DNA from: Ramlibacter albus
Lineage (GTDB): Bacteria; Pseudomonadota; Gammaproteobacteria; Burkholderiales; Burkholderiaceae_C
Length of the DNA stretch: 64,000 bases
Reading direction: 5' to 3'
NCBI RefSeq assembly: GCF_014297445.1
Contig: NZ_JACORU010000015.1
Location: 61,607-125,606 of the forward strand
A model generated the notes under the pieces. It was not told the DNA's origin. It made no database searches and saw only the letters and a list, made by a program, of their open reading frames with translations. The position numbers and the translations under genes are program-made. Positions 8,476-16,855 of the stretch are shown here, one piece after another (within the stretch, counting starts at the first letter, position 1; the number at the start of each line of letters is the position of its first letter).

Positions 8476-9633
8476 GTGATTCCTCGACAGGCAGAACCAT
8501 CCCTCTTGCGCCTTGCACGCGGCTTCCCGGTCGTGGCCCTGACCGGGCCGCGCCAGTCGGGCAAGACAACACTTGCGCGGTCGGCGTTCCCCGGCAAGCC
8601 GTACGTTTCGCTGGAGAACCCCGTGGAGCGGGAATTCGCGCTGCGAGACATGCGCGGGTTCCTGGCGCGCTTCCCGCAGGGCGCCATCCTCGACGAGGTG
8701 CAACGCCATCCGGAGATCTTCTCGTGGCTGCAGGGCGTTGTCGACGAGAACCGGCGCATGGGGGAGTTCGTGCTCACCGGATCGCACCAGTTCGACCTGA
8801 TGGCGGGCATCACCCAGACGCTTGCGGGACGTGTCGGGCGGATCGAGCTGCTCCCGCTTGCCGCCTCCGAGCTGGGCCCGGCCGGCCTTCTGGCCTCGTC
8901 GGTCGAGGAAGCGATGTGGCGTGGCGCATTCCCGGCCCTCTACGACCGTGACATCGGCCCTGCCGACTGGTTCGCCAATTACGTCGCCACCTATGTCGAA
9001 CGTGACGTGCGCCAGTTGGTCGCCGTGCGTGACCTCGCTCAGTTCCAGAAGTTCGTGCGCATGTGCGCCGCCCGCAGCGGGCAGTTGCTGAACCTCGCAT
9101 CCTTGGGCGCCGACTGCGGCATCACGGCGGTAACGGCCCGGCACTGGCTCTCGGTGCTGGAGGCAAGCTACCTGGTTGTCCTGCTGCGCCCGTACCACCG
9201 CAACTTCGGCAAGCGGCTGGTCAAGACACCAAAGCTGTATTTCACTGACAGCGGGCTCGCGGCTTGGTTGCTCGGCGTCGACAGCCCGGGGGCGCTGGTC
9301 ACGCACCCTGCGCGTGGTGCATTGTTCGAGACCTGGGTTGTCGCCGAATTGCTGAAGCACACCTGGAACCAAGGTCGCCCGACCGACATCTTCTTCTGGC
9401 GGGACAACGTGGGCCACGAGGTCGATGTGCTTTTCGACACGCCCGCAGGCCTGCAGGCGATCGAGATCAAGTCCGGTACGACGTTCGCGGCCGACTGGCC
9501 GGCGGCGGCGCGCAAGTGGGCATCGTTTGCCGGTGAAGAAGTACTGCCGCCCGCCATCGTCTATGGGGGCGAAGGGCGGTTCGACCGCGAGGGTTGCCGT
9601 GTCCTCGGCTGGCGCGAACTCGCCGGCCAGTGA
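8476..9633 (+). CDS. AAA family ATPase with C-terminal DUF4143 domain
   Basis: 385 residues. The N-terminal AAA_14-type ATPase has Walker A GPRQSGKTT (about residues 24-32) and a Walker B-like GAILDEVQ; the C-terminal half has the DUF4143 pattern, including YFTDSGLAAWLLG, and the nuclease-like EVDVLFDT ... AIEIKSG segment (a D-x(n)-E-x-K arrangement). Proteins of this type are widespread in prokaryotes and poorly understood; some are linked to mobile DNA or stress. The GTG start follows the palindrome with almost no leader, so the transcript may be nearly leaderless. A second family member lies at 16.9-18.0 kb on the other strand. Confidence 0.85.
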   Translation: MIPRQAEPSLLRLARGFPVVALTGPRQSGKTTLARSAFPGKPYVSLENPVEREFALRDMRGFLARFPQGAILDEVQRHPEIFSWLQGVVDENRRMGEFVLTGSHQFDLMAGITQTLAGRVGRIELLPLAASELGPAGLLASSVEEAMWRGAFPALYDRDIGPADWFANYVATYVERDVRQLVAVRDLAQFQKFVRMCAARSGQLLNLASLGADCGITAVTARHWLSVLEASYLVVLLRPYHRNFGKRLVKTPKLYFTDSGLAAWLLGVDSPGALVTHPARGALFETWVVAELLKHTWNQGRPTDIFFWRDNVGHEVDVLFDTPAGLQAIEIKSGTTFAADWPAAARKWASFAGEEVLPPAIVYGGEGRFDREGCRVLGWRELAGQ

Positions 9634-10419
9634 CTACGGCTGCACCAGCATCAACGACGCATCGATCGTGAACTCCAGCCGCTCCAGCCGCTCGCGCACC
9701 TCGGCGGGGGACATGCGCCGGAACTGGGCCACTTCGCCGTCCATGTTGGACGGCTCCACGCCTTCGGGCAGCACGCAGCGGTAGAAGACGAGCTTCTCGT
9801 CGACATAGCCGTGCGGCACGTTGGCGCTCGGGCGGCGCGTGACGACTTCACCGCCGGGCACGAGCGACTCCAGCTGAGAGAGCTTGAGGCCCGCCTCTTC
9901 CCACGTCTCACGCTCCAGCGTGTCCTGCACCGACTCCGACGCGCCCACCATGCCGCCCATGAGCGTGTCCCACAGGCCGGGGTCGTCGGGCTTGTCGTAG
10001 GAGCGCTGCTGCACCCAGTGGTCGCCATCGGCGCTGAAGCCAAGGAGATGGACGGCTTGGGTGGCGATGCCGAGCAGGCGGACCGCGCCGCGTTCGACCG
10101 TGGCTAGCAACGTGCCCGATGCGTCCCGCACGGCAAGCTGTTCGTTGCGCCACGCGCGGATGTAGCCGTGGTCGCGCAGAGCCTCAGCGATGGCTGCAAG
10201 CGACGCGCCAAGTTCGCCCTCGATCTCGAAAGCGCCGCCGCGCTCGACGACCTGCGAAAGCTTCAGCACCTGCAGCACCGGCGGCTCGGCCGAGCCGATG
10301 GCGGCACCCCGCCACACAAGCGGCACCCGCGGCCGCAACGGGGCGCGCTGCGCCCGCTCTTCAAGCTGCTGCAACCAGTGGAGACCGGGCGCGAGGGGAT
10401 GCACTCGCGCCGGCTTCAA
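9634..10419 (-). CDS. Nudix hydrolase with N-terminal DUF4743 domain
   Basis: 261 residues. The Nudix box runs from GGMVGASESV to RETWEEAGL, matching G-x5-E-x7-R-E-x2-E-E-x-G. The N-terminal half has the DUF4743 pattern found in thiamine-diphosphate-related Nudix enzymes such as yeast YJR142W. These hydrolyse pyrophosphate bonds, and related proteins act on damaged thiamine diphosphate. The TTG start at 10419 overlaps the stop of the upstream gene, suggesting coupling; a GTG at 10404 is the alternative start. The stop is adjacent to the stop of the convergent ATPase gene. Confidence 0.82.
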   Translation of the reverse strand: MKPARVHPLAPGLHWLQQLEERAQRAPLRPRVPLVWRGAAIGSAEPPVLQVLKLSQVVERGGAFEIEGELGASLAAIAEALRDHGYIRAWRNEQLAVRDASGTLLATVERGAVRLLGIATQAVHLLGFSADGDHWVQQRSYDKPDDPGLWDTLMGGMVGASESVQDTLERETWEEAGLKLSQLESLVPGGEVVTRRPSANVPHGYVDEKLVFYRCVLPEGVEPSNMDGEVAQFRRMSPAEVRERLERLEFTIDASLMLVQP

Positions 10420-10973
10420 TCGCCTTGCGCCAGCACGGTTTCGCGCAGCGCCTGCGCCTTGTCCTCGTCGAAGGCGCCTTCGACGCGAGCCAGCACGTTG
10501 CCCGCACGGTCCAGCACGAGAACCGAGGCGTGCTCGGCGCCCGACAGGCCGACAGCGCGGATGAAGGCGTCACGGTCGGTGAACACAGGCACCAGCCGGG
10601 TGCGGTCTGCCGTGGAAGCGTGTCGCGCCATGTAGCGCTGCTCGATCTCGGTGCGGCGCGCGGCGTCGCCGGGGTCGCTGAGGATGGGCATCTTGAGCCA
10701 TGCGATGCCGCCCTGCTGCAGGCGCAGGCCGTCGATCCAGCTTTGCACCTCGGCGCGCTGCTCCTTGCTGAAGACGACGAGGGCGAGGGTGCGGCTCGCG
10801 GGCAGCTGCTGCGGCAACTGCACCTGCTGCTGGTCCAGCCGCTTCGCCGCGAGCGGCGGCACCTTGCCGATGCCCTCCGCATGGCGCGGCATGGCGAATG
10901 CGAAACCGACCGCGACCGCGGCAACCGCGAACCAGCCGGCGACGGGAGCCCACATCGTCATCTTCTTTTTCAT
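10416..10973 (-). CDS. Membrane-anchored thioredoxin-fold-like protein without CXXC
   Basis: 185 residues. The first 27 form a signal anchor (MKKKMTMW followed by a hydrophobic stretch), so the rest should face the periplasm. The body has alternating strand and helix segments (LALVVFSKEQ, LVPVFTDRDAFIRAVG, ASVLVLDRAGNVLARVEG) like the thioredoxin-like YtfJ/ATP10 proteins, but there is no cysteine pair, so it is unlikely to be a redox enzyme. Function unknown. It is transcribed with the Nudix gene (end and start overlap) and divergently from the RND pump. Confidence 0.6.
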   Translation of the reverse strand: MKKKMTMWAPVAGWFAVAAVAVGFAFAMPRHAEGIGKVPPLAAKRLDQQQVQLPQQLPASRTLALVVFSKEQRAEVQSWIDGLRLQQGGIAWLKMPILSDPGDAARRTEIEQRYMARHASTADRTRLVPVFTDRDAFIRAVGLSGAEHASVLVLDRAGNVLARVEGAFDEDKAQALRETVLAQGD

Positions 10974-10993
10974 GGCAACCTCCGCAATGCACG

Positions 10994-11089
10994 AAGTGTT
11001 CCACCAAAGCGTTCAGCTTGCGCGTCGCTTTTGTAAAGCCCTGTTTACCTGCGTGGCAACCTAAGTGTTCAGTAGAAACCAAGTTCAGC
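10994..11089. promoter_or_regulatory. Two direct repeats and a short inverted repeat in a divergent promoter region
   Basis: Between the thioredoxin-like gene and the RND gene there are two copies of AAGTGTTC followed by GTTCAGC: 10994-11017 (spacer 9) and 11063-11089 (spacer 12). Between them lies GTAAA-gccctg-TTTAC at 11033-11048. These could be binding sites controlling one or both genes. No regulator gene is adjacent, so this is based on sequence pattern alone. Confidence 0.35.
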
Positions 11090-11118
11090 ATCAGCAGGCG
11101 CGCAGGTAGCATGCACAC

Positions 11119-14100
11119 ATGCTGATCGGCACCGTGCGCACTGCCCTGCGCCGGCCCTACACCTTCGTCGTCCTCGCCATCCTGCTGGTCATCATCGGCC
11201 CGCTCGCTGCGCTGCGCATGCCGACGGACATCTTCCCGGAGATCCGCATCCCCGTCATCGCGGTGGCCTGGCAGTACACGGGCCTGCCACCGGAGCAGAT
11301 GGCCGGGCGCATCGCAACCGGTTTCCAACGCGGGCTGACGACGACCGTCAACGACATCGAGCACATCGAGGCAACGTCGTATCCGGGCGTCAGCATCGTG
11401 AAGGTTTTCTTCCAGCCGGGCGTGAACGTGGCGGTGGCGAACGCGCAGGTGACGGCCATCGCGCAGGTGGCCGTGCGGCAGATGCCCGCAGGCACCACGC
11501 CGCCGCTCATCCTGAACTACAACGCGGCGACAGTGCCCATCCTGCAGCTGGCGCTCGCGGGCAAGGGCCTGTCGGAGCAGGCGCTGTTCGACCTGGGCGT
11601 CACCTCCGTGCGCACGCCTCTGGTGACGGTGAAGGGCGCGGCCATCCCCTTCCCCTACGGCGGCAAGCAGCGCATCGTGCAGATCGACCTGGACAACGCC
11701 GCGATGCAGGCGCGCGGCCTGTCCGGACAGGACGTGGCGCAGGCCCTCGCCGCGCAGAACCTGCTGCTGCCCATCGGCAACCAGAAGATCGGCAGCCTGG
11801 AGTACGTGCTGCAGCTCAACAGTGCGCCCTCGGCGATCGCGGAGCTGGGCAACCTGCCGGTGAAGGTGGTCAACGGCACCACCATCTACATCCGCGACGT
11901 GGCCAACGTGCACGACGGCAACTCGCCGCAGACCAGCATCGTGCACGTGGACGGCGGGCGCTCGGTGGTGATGTCGGTGCTGAAGATCGGCGCGGCGAGC
12001 ACGCTGGACATCGTGGCGGGCGTACGGGCGAAGCTGGAGCAGATCAAGTCCGCGCTGCCGGAGGCGCTGACGGTGGCGCCGATCAATGACCAGTCGATCT
12101 TCGTGCGGGCGGCCGTCACAGGCGTGGCATTGGAAGGCCTGCTGGCCGCGGCGCTCACCAGCCTGATGATCCTGCTGTTCCTCGGCAGCTGGCGCTCCAC
12201 GGTGATCATCGCGGTATCCATCCCGCTGTCGGTGCTGGGCTCGATCATCGCGCTGGCTGCGATGGGCGAGACGCTCAACATCATGACGCTGGGCGGCCTC
12301 GCGCTCGCCGTGGGCATATTGGTGGACGACGCCACCGTGACCATCGAGAACATCAACTGGCACCTCGAGCACGGCAAGGACGTGGAGACGGCCATCATGG
12401 ACGGCGCGGCGCAGATCGTCACGCCGGCCTTCGTGTCGCTGCTGTGCATCTGCATCGTGTTCGTGCCGATGTTCTTTTTGCCGGGGGTGGCGGGGTTCCT
12501 CTTCGTGCCGATGGCCGAGGCGGTGATGTTCGCGATGGTGTGCTCGTTCATCCTCTCGCGCACGCTGGTGCCCACGATGGCCAAGTACTTGCTGCACCCG
12601 CATGCGCCGCACACGGGTGAAGGCGCGGAGCCGGTGGCGTCGCGCAACCCGCTGGTGCGCTTCCAGCGGCGATTCGAGGAGCGCTTCGAGCGCCTGCGCG
12701 AAGGCTACAAGGGCGTGCTTCGCGCGGCGCTAGACGCGCGCTGGCGCTTCGTGGCCGGTTTCATGGCGGTGGTCGTGCTCTCCTTCGCGCTCGTGCCGAT
12801 GCTGGGCCGCAATTTCTTCCCTGCAGTGGACAGCGGCCAGATCCTCATGCATGCGCGCGTGCCGGTGGGCACGCGCGTGGAGGAGACGGCGGTGCGCTTC
12901 GCGCGCATCGAGCGGGCCATCCGCCGCGTGATCCCGAGCGAGGAGATCGCGACGCTGGTGGACGTGATCGGCCTGCCGCCCAGCAGCATCAACCTCACCT
13001 ACAACAACACGGGCGTGATCGGCACGGCCGACGGCGACGTGCAGATCGCGCTGCGCAAGGGCCACAAGCCCACCGCGGACTACGTGCGCCAGCTGCGCGA
13101 GGTGCTGCCGCGCGAGTTCCCGGACACGGTGTTCTCCTTCCCGCCCGCGGACATCGTGAGCCAGATCCTGAACTTCGGCGCGCCCGCGCCCATCGACCTG
13201 CAGATCCGCGGCGGCAACCTCGAAGCGAACTACGCGTATGCCAACAAGATGCTCAAGGCGATCCGCGCCGTGCCGGGCGTGGCCGATGCGCGCATCCAGC
13301 AGTCCAACAAGGCACCGGTATTTGCGGTGGACGTGGACCGCTCGCGCGCGCAGGACCTGGGGTTGACCACGCGCGACGTCACCAACAGCCTGGTCGTGAG
13401 TTTGGCCGGCAGCAGCCAGGTGGCGCCCACCTACTGGCTCAACCCGGACAACGGCATCTCTTATTCGATCGTGATGCAGACGCCGCAGTACGAGCTGAAT
13501 TCGCTGGCGGCGCTGGGCAACCTGCCCGTCACCAGCGCGGGCGGTGGCAGCACGCAGGTGCTGGGCGGGCTGGCGACCTTCACGCGGTCCAGCGGCAACG
13601 CGGTGGTGAGCCAGTACGACATCCAGACCATGGTGCAGATCAATGCGACAACGCAGGACCGCGACCTCGGCGCCGTGGCGGAGGACATCCGCAAGGTAAT
13701 CGCCGACAACACGGCCGACGTGCCCAAGGGCTCGAGCGTGGTGCTGCTCGGGCAGGTGCGGACGATGGAGACGGCGTTCTCCGGGCTGCTGTATGGGCTG
13801 CTCGGTGCCATCGTGCTGATCTACTTGCTGATCGTGGTGAACTTCCAGAGCTGGCGCGACCCGTTCGTGATCATCACCGCCCTGCCCGCTGCGCTGGCCG
13901 GCATCGTGTGGATGCTGTTCGCCACCGGCACGACGCTGTCGGTGCCCGCGCTCACCGGCGCGATCATGTGCATGGGCGTGGCCACGGCGAACAGCGTGCT
14001 CGTGATCAGCTTTGCGCGCGAGCGGCTGGACCACACGGGCGATGCGTTCGCGGCGGCGCTGGAAGCGGGTTTCGTGCGCTTCCGCCCCGTGCTGATGACG

Positions 14101-14322
14101 GCGCTGGCGATGATCATCGGCATGCTGCCGATGGCGCTGGGCTTGGGCGAAGGCGGCGAGCAGAATGCGCCGCTGGGCCGCGCGGTGATCGGTGGGCTGT
14201 TCTTCGCGACGGTGGCGACGCTCGTGTTCGTGCCCGTCGTGTTCAGCCTCGTGCATGCGAACGACCGCCGGCGTGAAGCGGCTGGCGCGGTGACCACCGG
14301 AGAAGTACCCCATGGCGCCTGA
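11119..14322 (+). CDS. RND family efflux pump, inner-membrane permease
   Basis: 1067 residues, the normal length of an AcrB/MexF-like proton-driven exporter. A transmembrane helix at the N terminus (YTFVVLAILLVIIGPLAALR) is followed by a large periplasmic loop, a helix bundle with the proton-relay motif VGILVDDATVTIENI, a second periplasmic loop and a second helix bundle. It is followed with an 11-bp overlap by the membrane-fusion adaptor, so the order is permease first. No outer-membrane channel gene is present, so the pump would borrow a TolC-like channel encoded elsewhere. Substrate unknown; hydrophobic drug export and metal export are the usual choices, and the length and motifs favour the former (HAE1-like). 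Confidence 0.9.
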   Translation: MLIGTVRTALRRPYTFVVLAILLVIIGPLAALRMPTDIFPEIRIPVIAVAWQYTGLPPEQMAGRIATGFQRGLTTTVNDIEHIEATSYPGVSIVKVFFQPGVNVAVANAQVTAIAQVAVRQMPAGTTPPLILNYNAATVPILQLALAGKGLSEQALFDLGVTSVRTPLVTVKGAAIPFPYGGKQRIVQIDLDNAAMQARGLSGQDVAQALAAQNLLLPIGNQKIGSLEYVLQLNSAPSAIAELGNLPVKVVNGTTIYIRDVANVHDGNSPQTSIVHVDGGRSVVMSVLKIGAASTLDIVAGVRAKLEQIKSALPEALTVAPINDQSIFVRAAVTGVALEGLLAAALTSLMILLFLGSWRSTVIIAVSIPLSVLGSIIALAAMGETLNIMTLGGLALAVGILVDDATVTIENINWHLEHGKDVETAIMDGAAQIVTPAFVSLLCICIVFVPMFFLPGVAGFLFVPMAEAVMFAMVCSFILSRTLVPTMAKYLLHPHAPHTGEGAEPVASRNPLVRFQRRFEERFERLREGYKGVLRAALDARWRFVAGFMAVVVLSFALVPMLGRNFFPAVDSGQILMHARVPVGTRVEETAVRFARIERAIRRVIPSEEIATLVDVIGLPPSSINLTYNNTGVIGTADGDVQIALRKGHKPTADYVRQLREVLPREFPDTVFSFPPADIVSQILNFGAPAPIDLQIRGGNLEANYAYANKMLKAIRAVPGVADARIQQSNKAPVFAVDVDRSRAQDLGLTTRDVTNSLVVSLAGSSQVAPTYWLNPDNGISYSIVMQTPQYELNSLAALGNLPVTSAGGGSTQVLGGLATFTRSSGNAVVSQYDIQTMVQINATTQDRDLGAVAEDIRKVIADNTADVPKGSSVVLLGQVRTMETAFSGLLYGLLGAIVLIYLLIVVNFQSWRDPFVIITALPAALAGIVWMLFATGTTLSVPALTGAIMCMGVATANSVLVISFARERLDHTGDAFAAALEAGFVRFRPVLMTALAMIIGMLPMALGLGEGGEQNAPLGRAVIGGLFFATVATLVFVPVVFSLVHANDRRREAAGAVTTGEVPHGA

Positions 14323-15478
14323 AACCGTGAACCGGCCGTCTCGGCGCACCCTGTGGGTGGCTGGGGGTGTGCTGCTTGTTGCTGCGGCGGTTGTGGTGGT
14401 TGTGGGTGTTGCGGCGCGGCGCTCGCAGGCTGCGAAGTTGAACGAGCGTGCGGCGGCGCAGGTGACGCGCACGGTCGTGGTTATCTCGCCGGCTTCTGCG
14501 GGTGAGACAGCGGCCATCGAGCTGCCGGCGCGCATCGAGGCGTGGGCGCGTGCGCCGCTCTACGCGCGCGTGAGTGGGTATCTCAAGAGCTGGAAGGCGG
14601 ACATCGGCACGGCGGTGAAGGCGGGGCAGCTGCTCGCCGAGATCGAGACGCCTGAGCTGGACCAGCAGTTGCTGCAGGCGCAGGCGGAGCTCGCGACTGC
14701 ACGCGCGAATGCGGAGCTATCGGCGAACACCGCGAAGCGCTGGCAGGACTTGCTGGCGAGCGGGATGGTGGCGCGGCAGGCGGTGGATGAGAAGCTGGGG
14801 GACCTGACTGCGAAGCAATCGGCGGTGCGGGCGGCGAGTGCGAACGTCGAGCGCAACCTGGCGTTGAAGCGGTTCACGCGCATCGTGGCGCCGTTCGATG
14901 GGGTGGTGACGGCGCGCAACACCGATGTGGGTGCGCTGATCAATGTGGGCGGGGCGCCGGGGACGGAGCTGTTCGTGGTGTCCGACACGCGCAAGCTGCG
15001 TGTCTATGTGAACGTGCCGCAGAACCTGGTGGCGCAGCTGAAGCCCGGGGCGCGGGCCGAGCTGACGGTGCCGGAGCGTGCGGACAAGCAATACGCGGCG
15101 ACTGTGGCCTCGATGTCGAATGCGATCACGGCGTCGTCCGGCAGCATGCTGGTGCAGCTGACCGTGGAGAACCCGGCGGGGGAGTTGCTGCCGGGGAGTT
15201 TTGCGAATGTGAGCTTTGCGTTGCCGCGCGCGGCGGGCACGCTGAGCATTCCGCCGAGTGCGCTGATTTTCAACAAGGCGGGGTTGCGGGTGGCGACTGT
15301 GGGGGCGGACAACAAGGTGGTGTTGAAGCCGGTGACGGTGCTGCGCGACCTGGGGACGACGATCGAGATTGCGTCGGGGTTGCAGGCGACGGATCGGGTG
15401 ATCGAGAGTCCGCCGGATGGGGTGGAGACGGGGGATGTGGTGAGTGTGGCGGTGAGCAGTAACGTCAAGAAGCAGTAG
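14312..15478 (+). CDS. RND efflux pump, periplasmic adaptor subunit
   Basis: 388 residues with an N-terminal membrane anchor (LWVAGGVLLVAAAVVVVVGV), a lipoyl/barrel-sandwich half (RVSGYLKSWKADIGTAVKAG), a coiled-coil hairpin (about residues 105-165) and the second half barrel (FTRIVAPFDGVVTARNTDVG), followed by the beta-barrel domain. It bridges the permease to an outer-membrane channel. The start lies inside the permease gene (11-bp overlap). Base use differs from the permease gene: many ggg, ttg and gtg codons and fewer C-ending ones, noticeable along the whole gene. Confidence 0.9.
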   Translation: MAPETVNRPSRRTLWVAGGVLLVAAAVVVVVGVAARRSQAAKLNERAAAQVTRTVVVISPASAGETAAIELPARIEAWARAPLYARVSGYLKSWKADIGTAVKAGQLLAEIETPELDQQLLQAQAELATARANAELSANTAKRWQDLLASGMVARQAVDEKLGDLTAKQSAVRAASANVERNLALKRFTRIVAPFDGVVTARNTDVGALINVGGAPGTELFVVSDTRKLRVYVNVPQNLVAQLKPGARAELTVPERADKQYAATVASMSNAITASSGSMLVQLTVENPAGELLPGSFANVSFALPRAAGTLSIPPSALIFNKAGLRVATVGADNKVVLKPVTVLRDLGTTIEIASGLQATDRVIESPPDGVETGDVVSVAVSSNVKKQ

Positions 15479-15511
15479 AGCTTTTGGCTTGTACGGTGCT
15501 AGACTGGCACC

Positions 15512-15736
15512 ATGAATGCGCGTGTAGACCACGTCCTGGATGAGGTTCTGGCTCTCCCCGCCGACGAGCGATCGGCGGTCGCTGTGGCATTGCTCGAAAG
15601 CCTCGAAAACGCCGACAGCAGCGCAGTGTCTGACGCTTGGCGCGCCGAAATCAGGCGCCGGCGCGAGGAACTCCATTCCGGCCGCGTCCGCGCCACTCCC
15701 TGGGCAGAAGTAAAGCAGCGTTTCCGCGCGCAGTGA
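15512..15736 (+). CDS. Antitoxin of a ParE-type module (addiction-module component family)
   Basis: 74 residues with the pattern of the Unstab_antitox family: DEVLALPADERSAVAVALLES near the start, acidic middle, and a C-terminal AWRAEIRRRREEL followed by TPWAEVKQRF, the part that usually wraps the toxin. Its stop overlaps the GTG start of the toxin gene, the normal arrangement for such pairs. Expected to neutralise the toxin and to repress the promoter together with it. Length is typical. Confidence 0.85.
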   Translation: MNARVDHVLDEVLALPADERSAVAVALLESLENADSSAVSDAWRAEIRRRREELHSGRVRATPWAEVKQRFRAQ

Positions 15737-16029
15737 GCCGGTTCTCGGTTACCGTCCTTCCGGACGCCGAGGGCGAGATGCGTGATGCCTTCCTTTGGTA
15801 CTTCGAGAGAAGTCCGCTCATCGCAGATGGGTTCGCCACTGAGGTGACCGAAGCCATTGATGGCCTCGAAGACAACGCATGCAACTGGCCCGTGGACGAA
15901 GATGGCGTTCACTTCTATCACCTCAAGAGGTTTCCGTACACGATTCGGTATGACATCGATGGTGCTGCGGTCACTGTGCTCGCGATAGCTCACCAGAGGC
16001 GGAAGCCAGGGTACTGGCAAGACCGCTAA
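15733..16029 (+). CDS. RelE/ParE family toxin
   Basis: 98 residues from a GTG start overlapping the antitoxin stop (GTGA). Typical ParE features are the N-terminal strand FSVTVLPDAEGEM, the helix DAFLWYFERSPLIADGFATE, and the C-terminal FPYTIRYDIDG ... VTVLAIAHQRRKPGYWQ core. ParE toxins inhibit gyrase; RelE ones cut mRNA on the ribosome. The HQRRKPGYW ending is more like ParE. The gene-free low-GC region begins directly after its stop. Confidence 0.87.
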   Translation: MSRFSVTVLPDAEGEMRDAFLWYFERSPLIADGFATEVTEAIDGLEDNACNWPVDEDGVHFYHLKRFPYTIRYDIDGAAVTVLAIAHQRRKPGYWQDR

Positions 16030-16603
16030 CGCTGATGCGCTTTTCCCCTGTGCATTGGCCACTCTCCACGCTAATCAAGAGTGTCCACTAAAGCGATGCA
16101 AGCTCCGCGTTGGTGTCGAACGACCTGTTAGACCGCTTCGAGCGGTGGCCAACGCACTTCGCTCGCTCCACCTGCGGCGATTTGATTGCTTGACATTGTG
16201 TGTCCCCCTCTGCGGAGCCAAAATCCAAATAGAACGGCGAGGCCCGATGCTACTAACGCGGCAACGTACCACTTTGTCTCATTCGTCATGGTGGCTCTCA
16301 ATGCGGGCTAACGTTTTGTGGACCGCAATTCCAAAACTGTTATGCCGCAGCTGCCGGATAAGGCCAACCGCCCCCGCGCTGGAAGCCGTTGTTTCAATTC
16401 CACTTTCATCGTCTTCAACTCTTATTCAGCTCCGCCAAACCAGGAAGTGATATCCGGCAACAGGCAGCTGGCGACATCGGCCAAGTCTGCCAGCGCGACC
16501 GCTGCCGGGCAAGGTCAATTGAGCCGGGAACCAGCCCGGCACCCACTCACCCTTGTCATGTCTGACAGGTGACGCTTCCGGCGAAATGCAGTAGGCGCGA
16601 GCC
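16030..16603. other. Gene-free, lower-GC stretch with integron-attC-like pieces
   Basis: 574 bp with no convincing gene on either strand and visibly lower GC than its surroundings. It follows a toxin-antitoxin pair and contains sequences resembling integron recombination core sites: CTAACG directly after the toxin stop, GTTAGAC (fits GTTRRRY) near 16127, and GGCTAAC ... GTTATGC at 16306-16345. Toxin-antitoxin cassettes are common in chromosomal integrons. No integrase gene is in the window. It may be a cassette remnant, or simply decayed DNA. Confidence 0.4.
16306..16345. repeat. Imperfect inverted repeat resembling a short attC site
   Basis: GGCTAACGTTTTGTGG at the left can pair with CCAAAACTGTTATGC at the right. 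The two arms read TAAC-GTTTTG and, on the other strand, TAACAGTTTTG, so one arm has an extra unpaired base, a feature also seen in attC sites. The total length of 40 bp is shorter than usual attC sites, so the match is only suggestive. Confidence 0.35.
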
Positions 16604-16852
16604 TCACCCACCCCCAACCTTCACCGACACCCCATACAGCGCCAGCATGCCAAGGACATGTCCAACGGCCACGCCCGGCTCACCCCGCTCGATCCGCGCG
16701 ATCGTCTGCACATGAACACCCAGCCGCGCTGCCGCAACCGCCTGCCCCTCACCGGCTGCAAGTCTCGCCTCCTTCGCGGCAGCACCAAGTTGCGCGATCG
16801 TCGCCAACGCGGTTTCGTCGATATCAACGGAAATGCGTTTGCCTTGCGCCAT
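16604..16852 (-). CDS. XRE-type helix-turn-helix protein
   Basis: 82 residues; the C-terminal half holds a helix-turn-helix (AAARLGVHVQTIARIERGEPG) typical of small XRE/HipB-like DNA-binding proteins. It starts 3 bp after the stop of the DUF4143 ATPase on the same strand, so the two are co-transcribed. It could repress the shared promoter, where a 13-bp perfect inverted repeat is found. An antitoxin-like role is possible but not shown. Confidence 0.78.
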   Translation of the reverse strand: MAQGKRISVDIDETALATIAQLGAAAKEARLAAGEGQAVAAARLGVHVQTIARIERGEPGVAVGHVLGMLALYGVSVKVGGG

Positions 16853-16855
16853 GAA

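Noticed and set aside
12730..14535. Long minus-strand frame opposite the RND permease
   Set aside because: Rich in His, Arg and Ala as expected for a shadow frame; the plus-strand permease explains the region fully.
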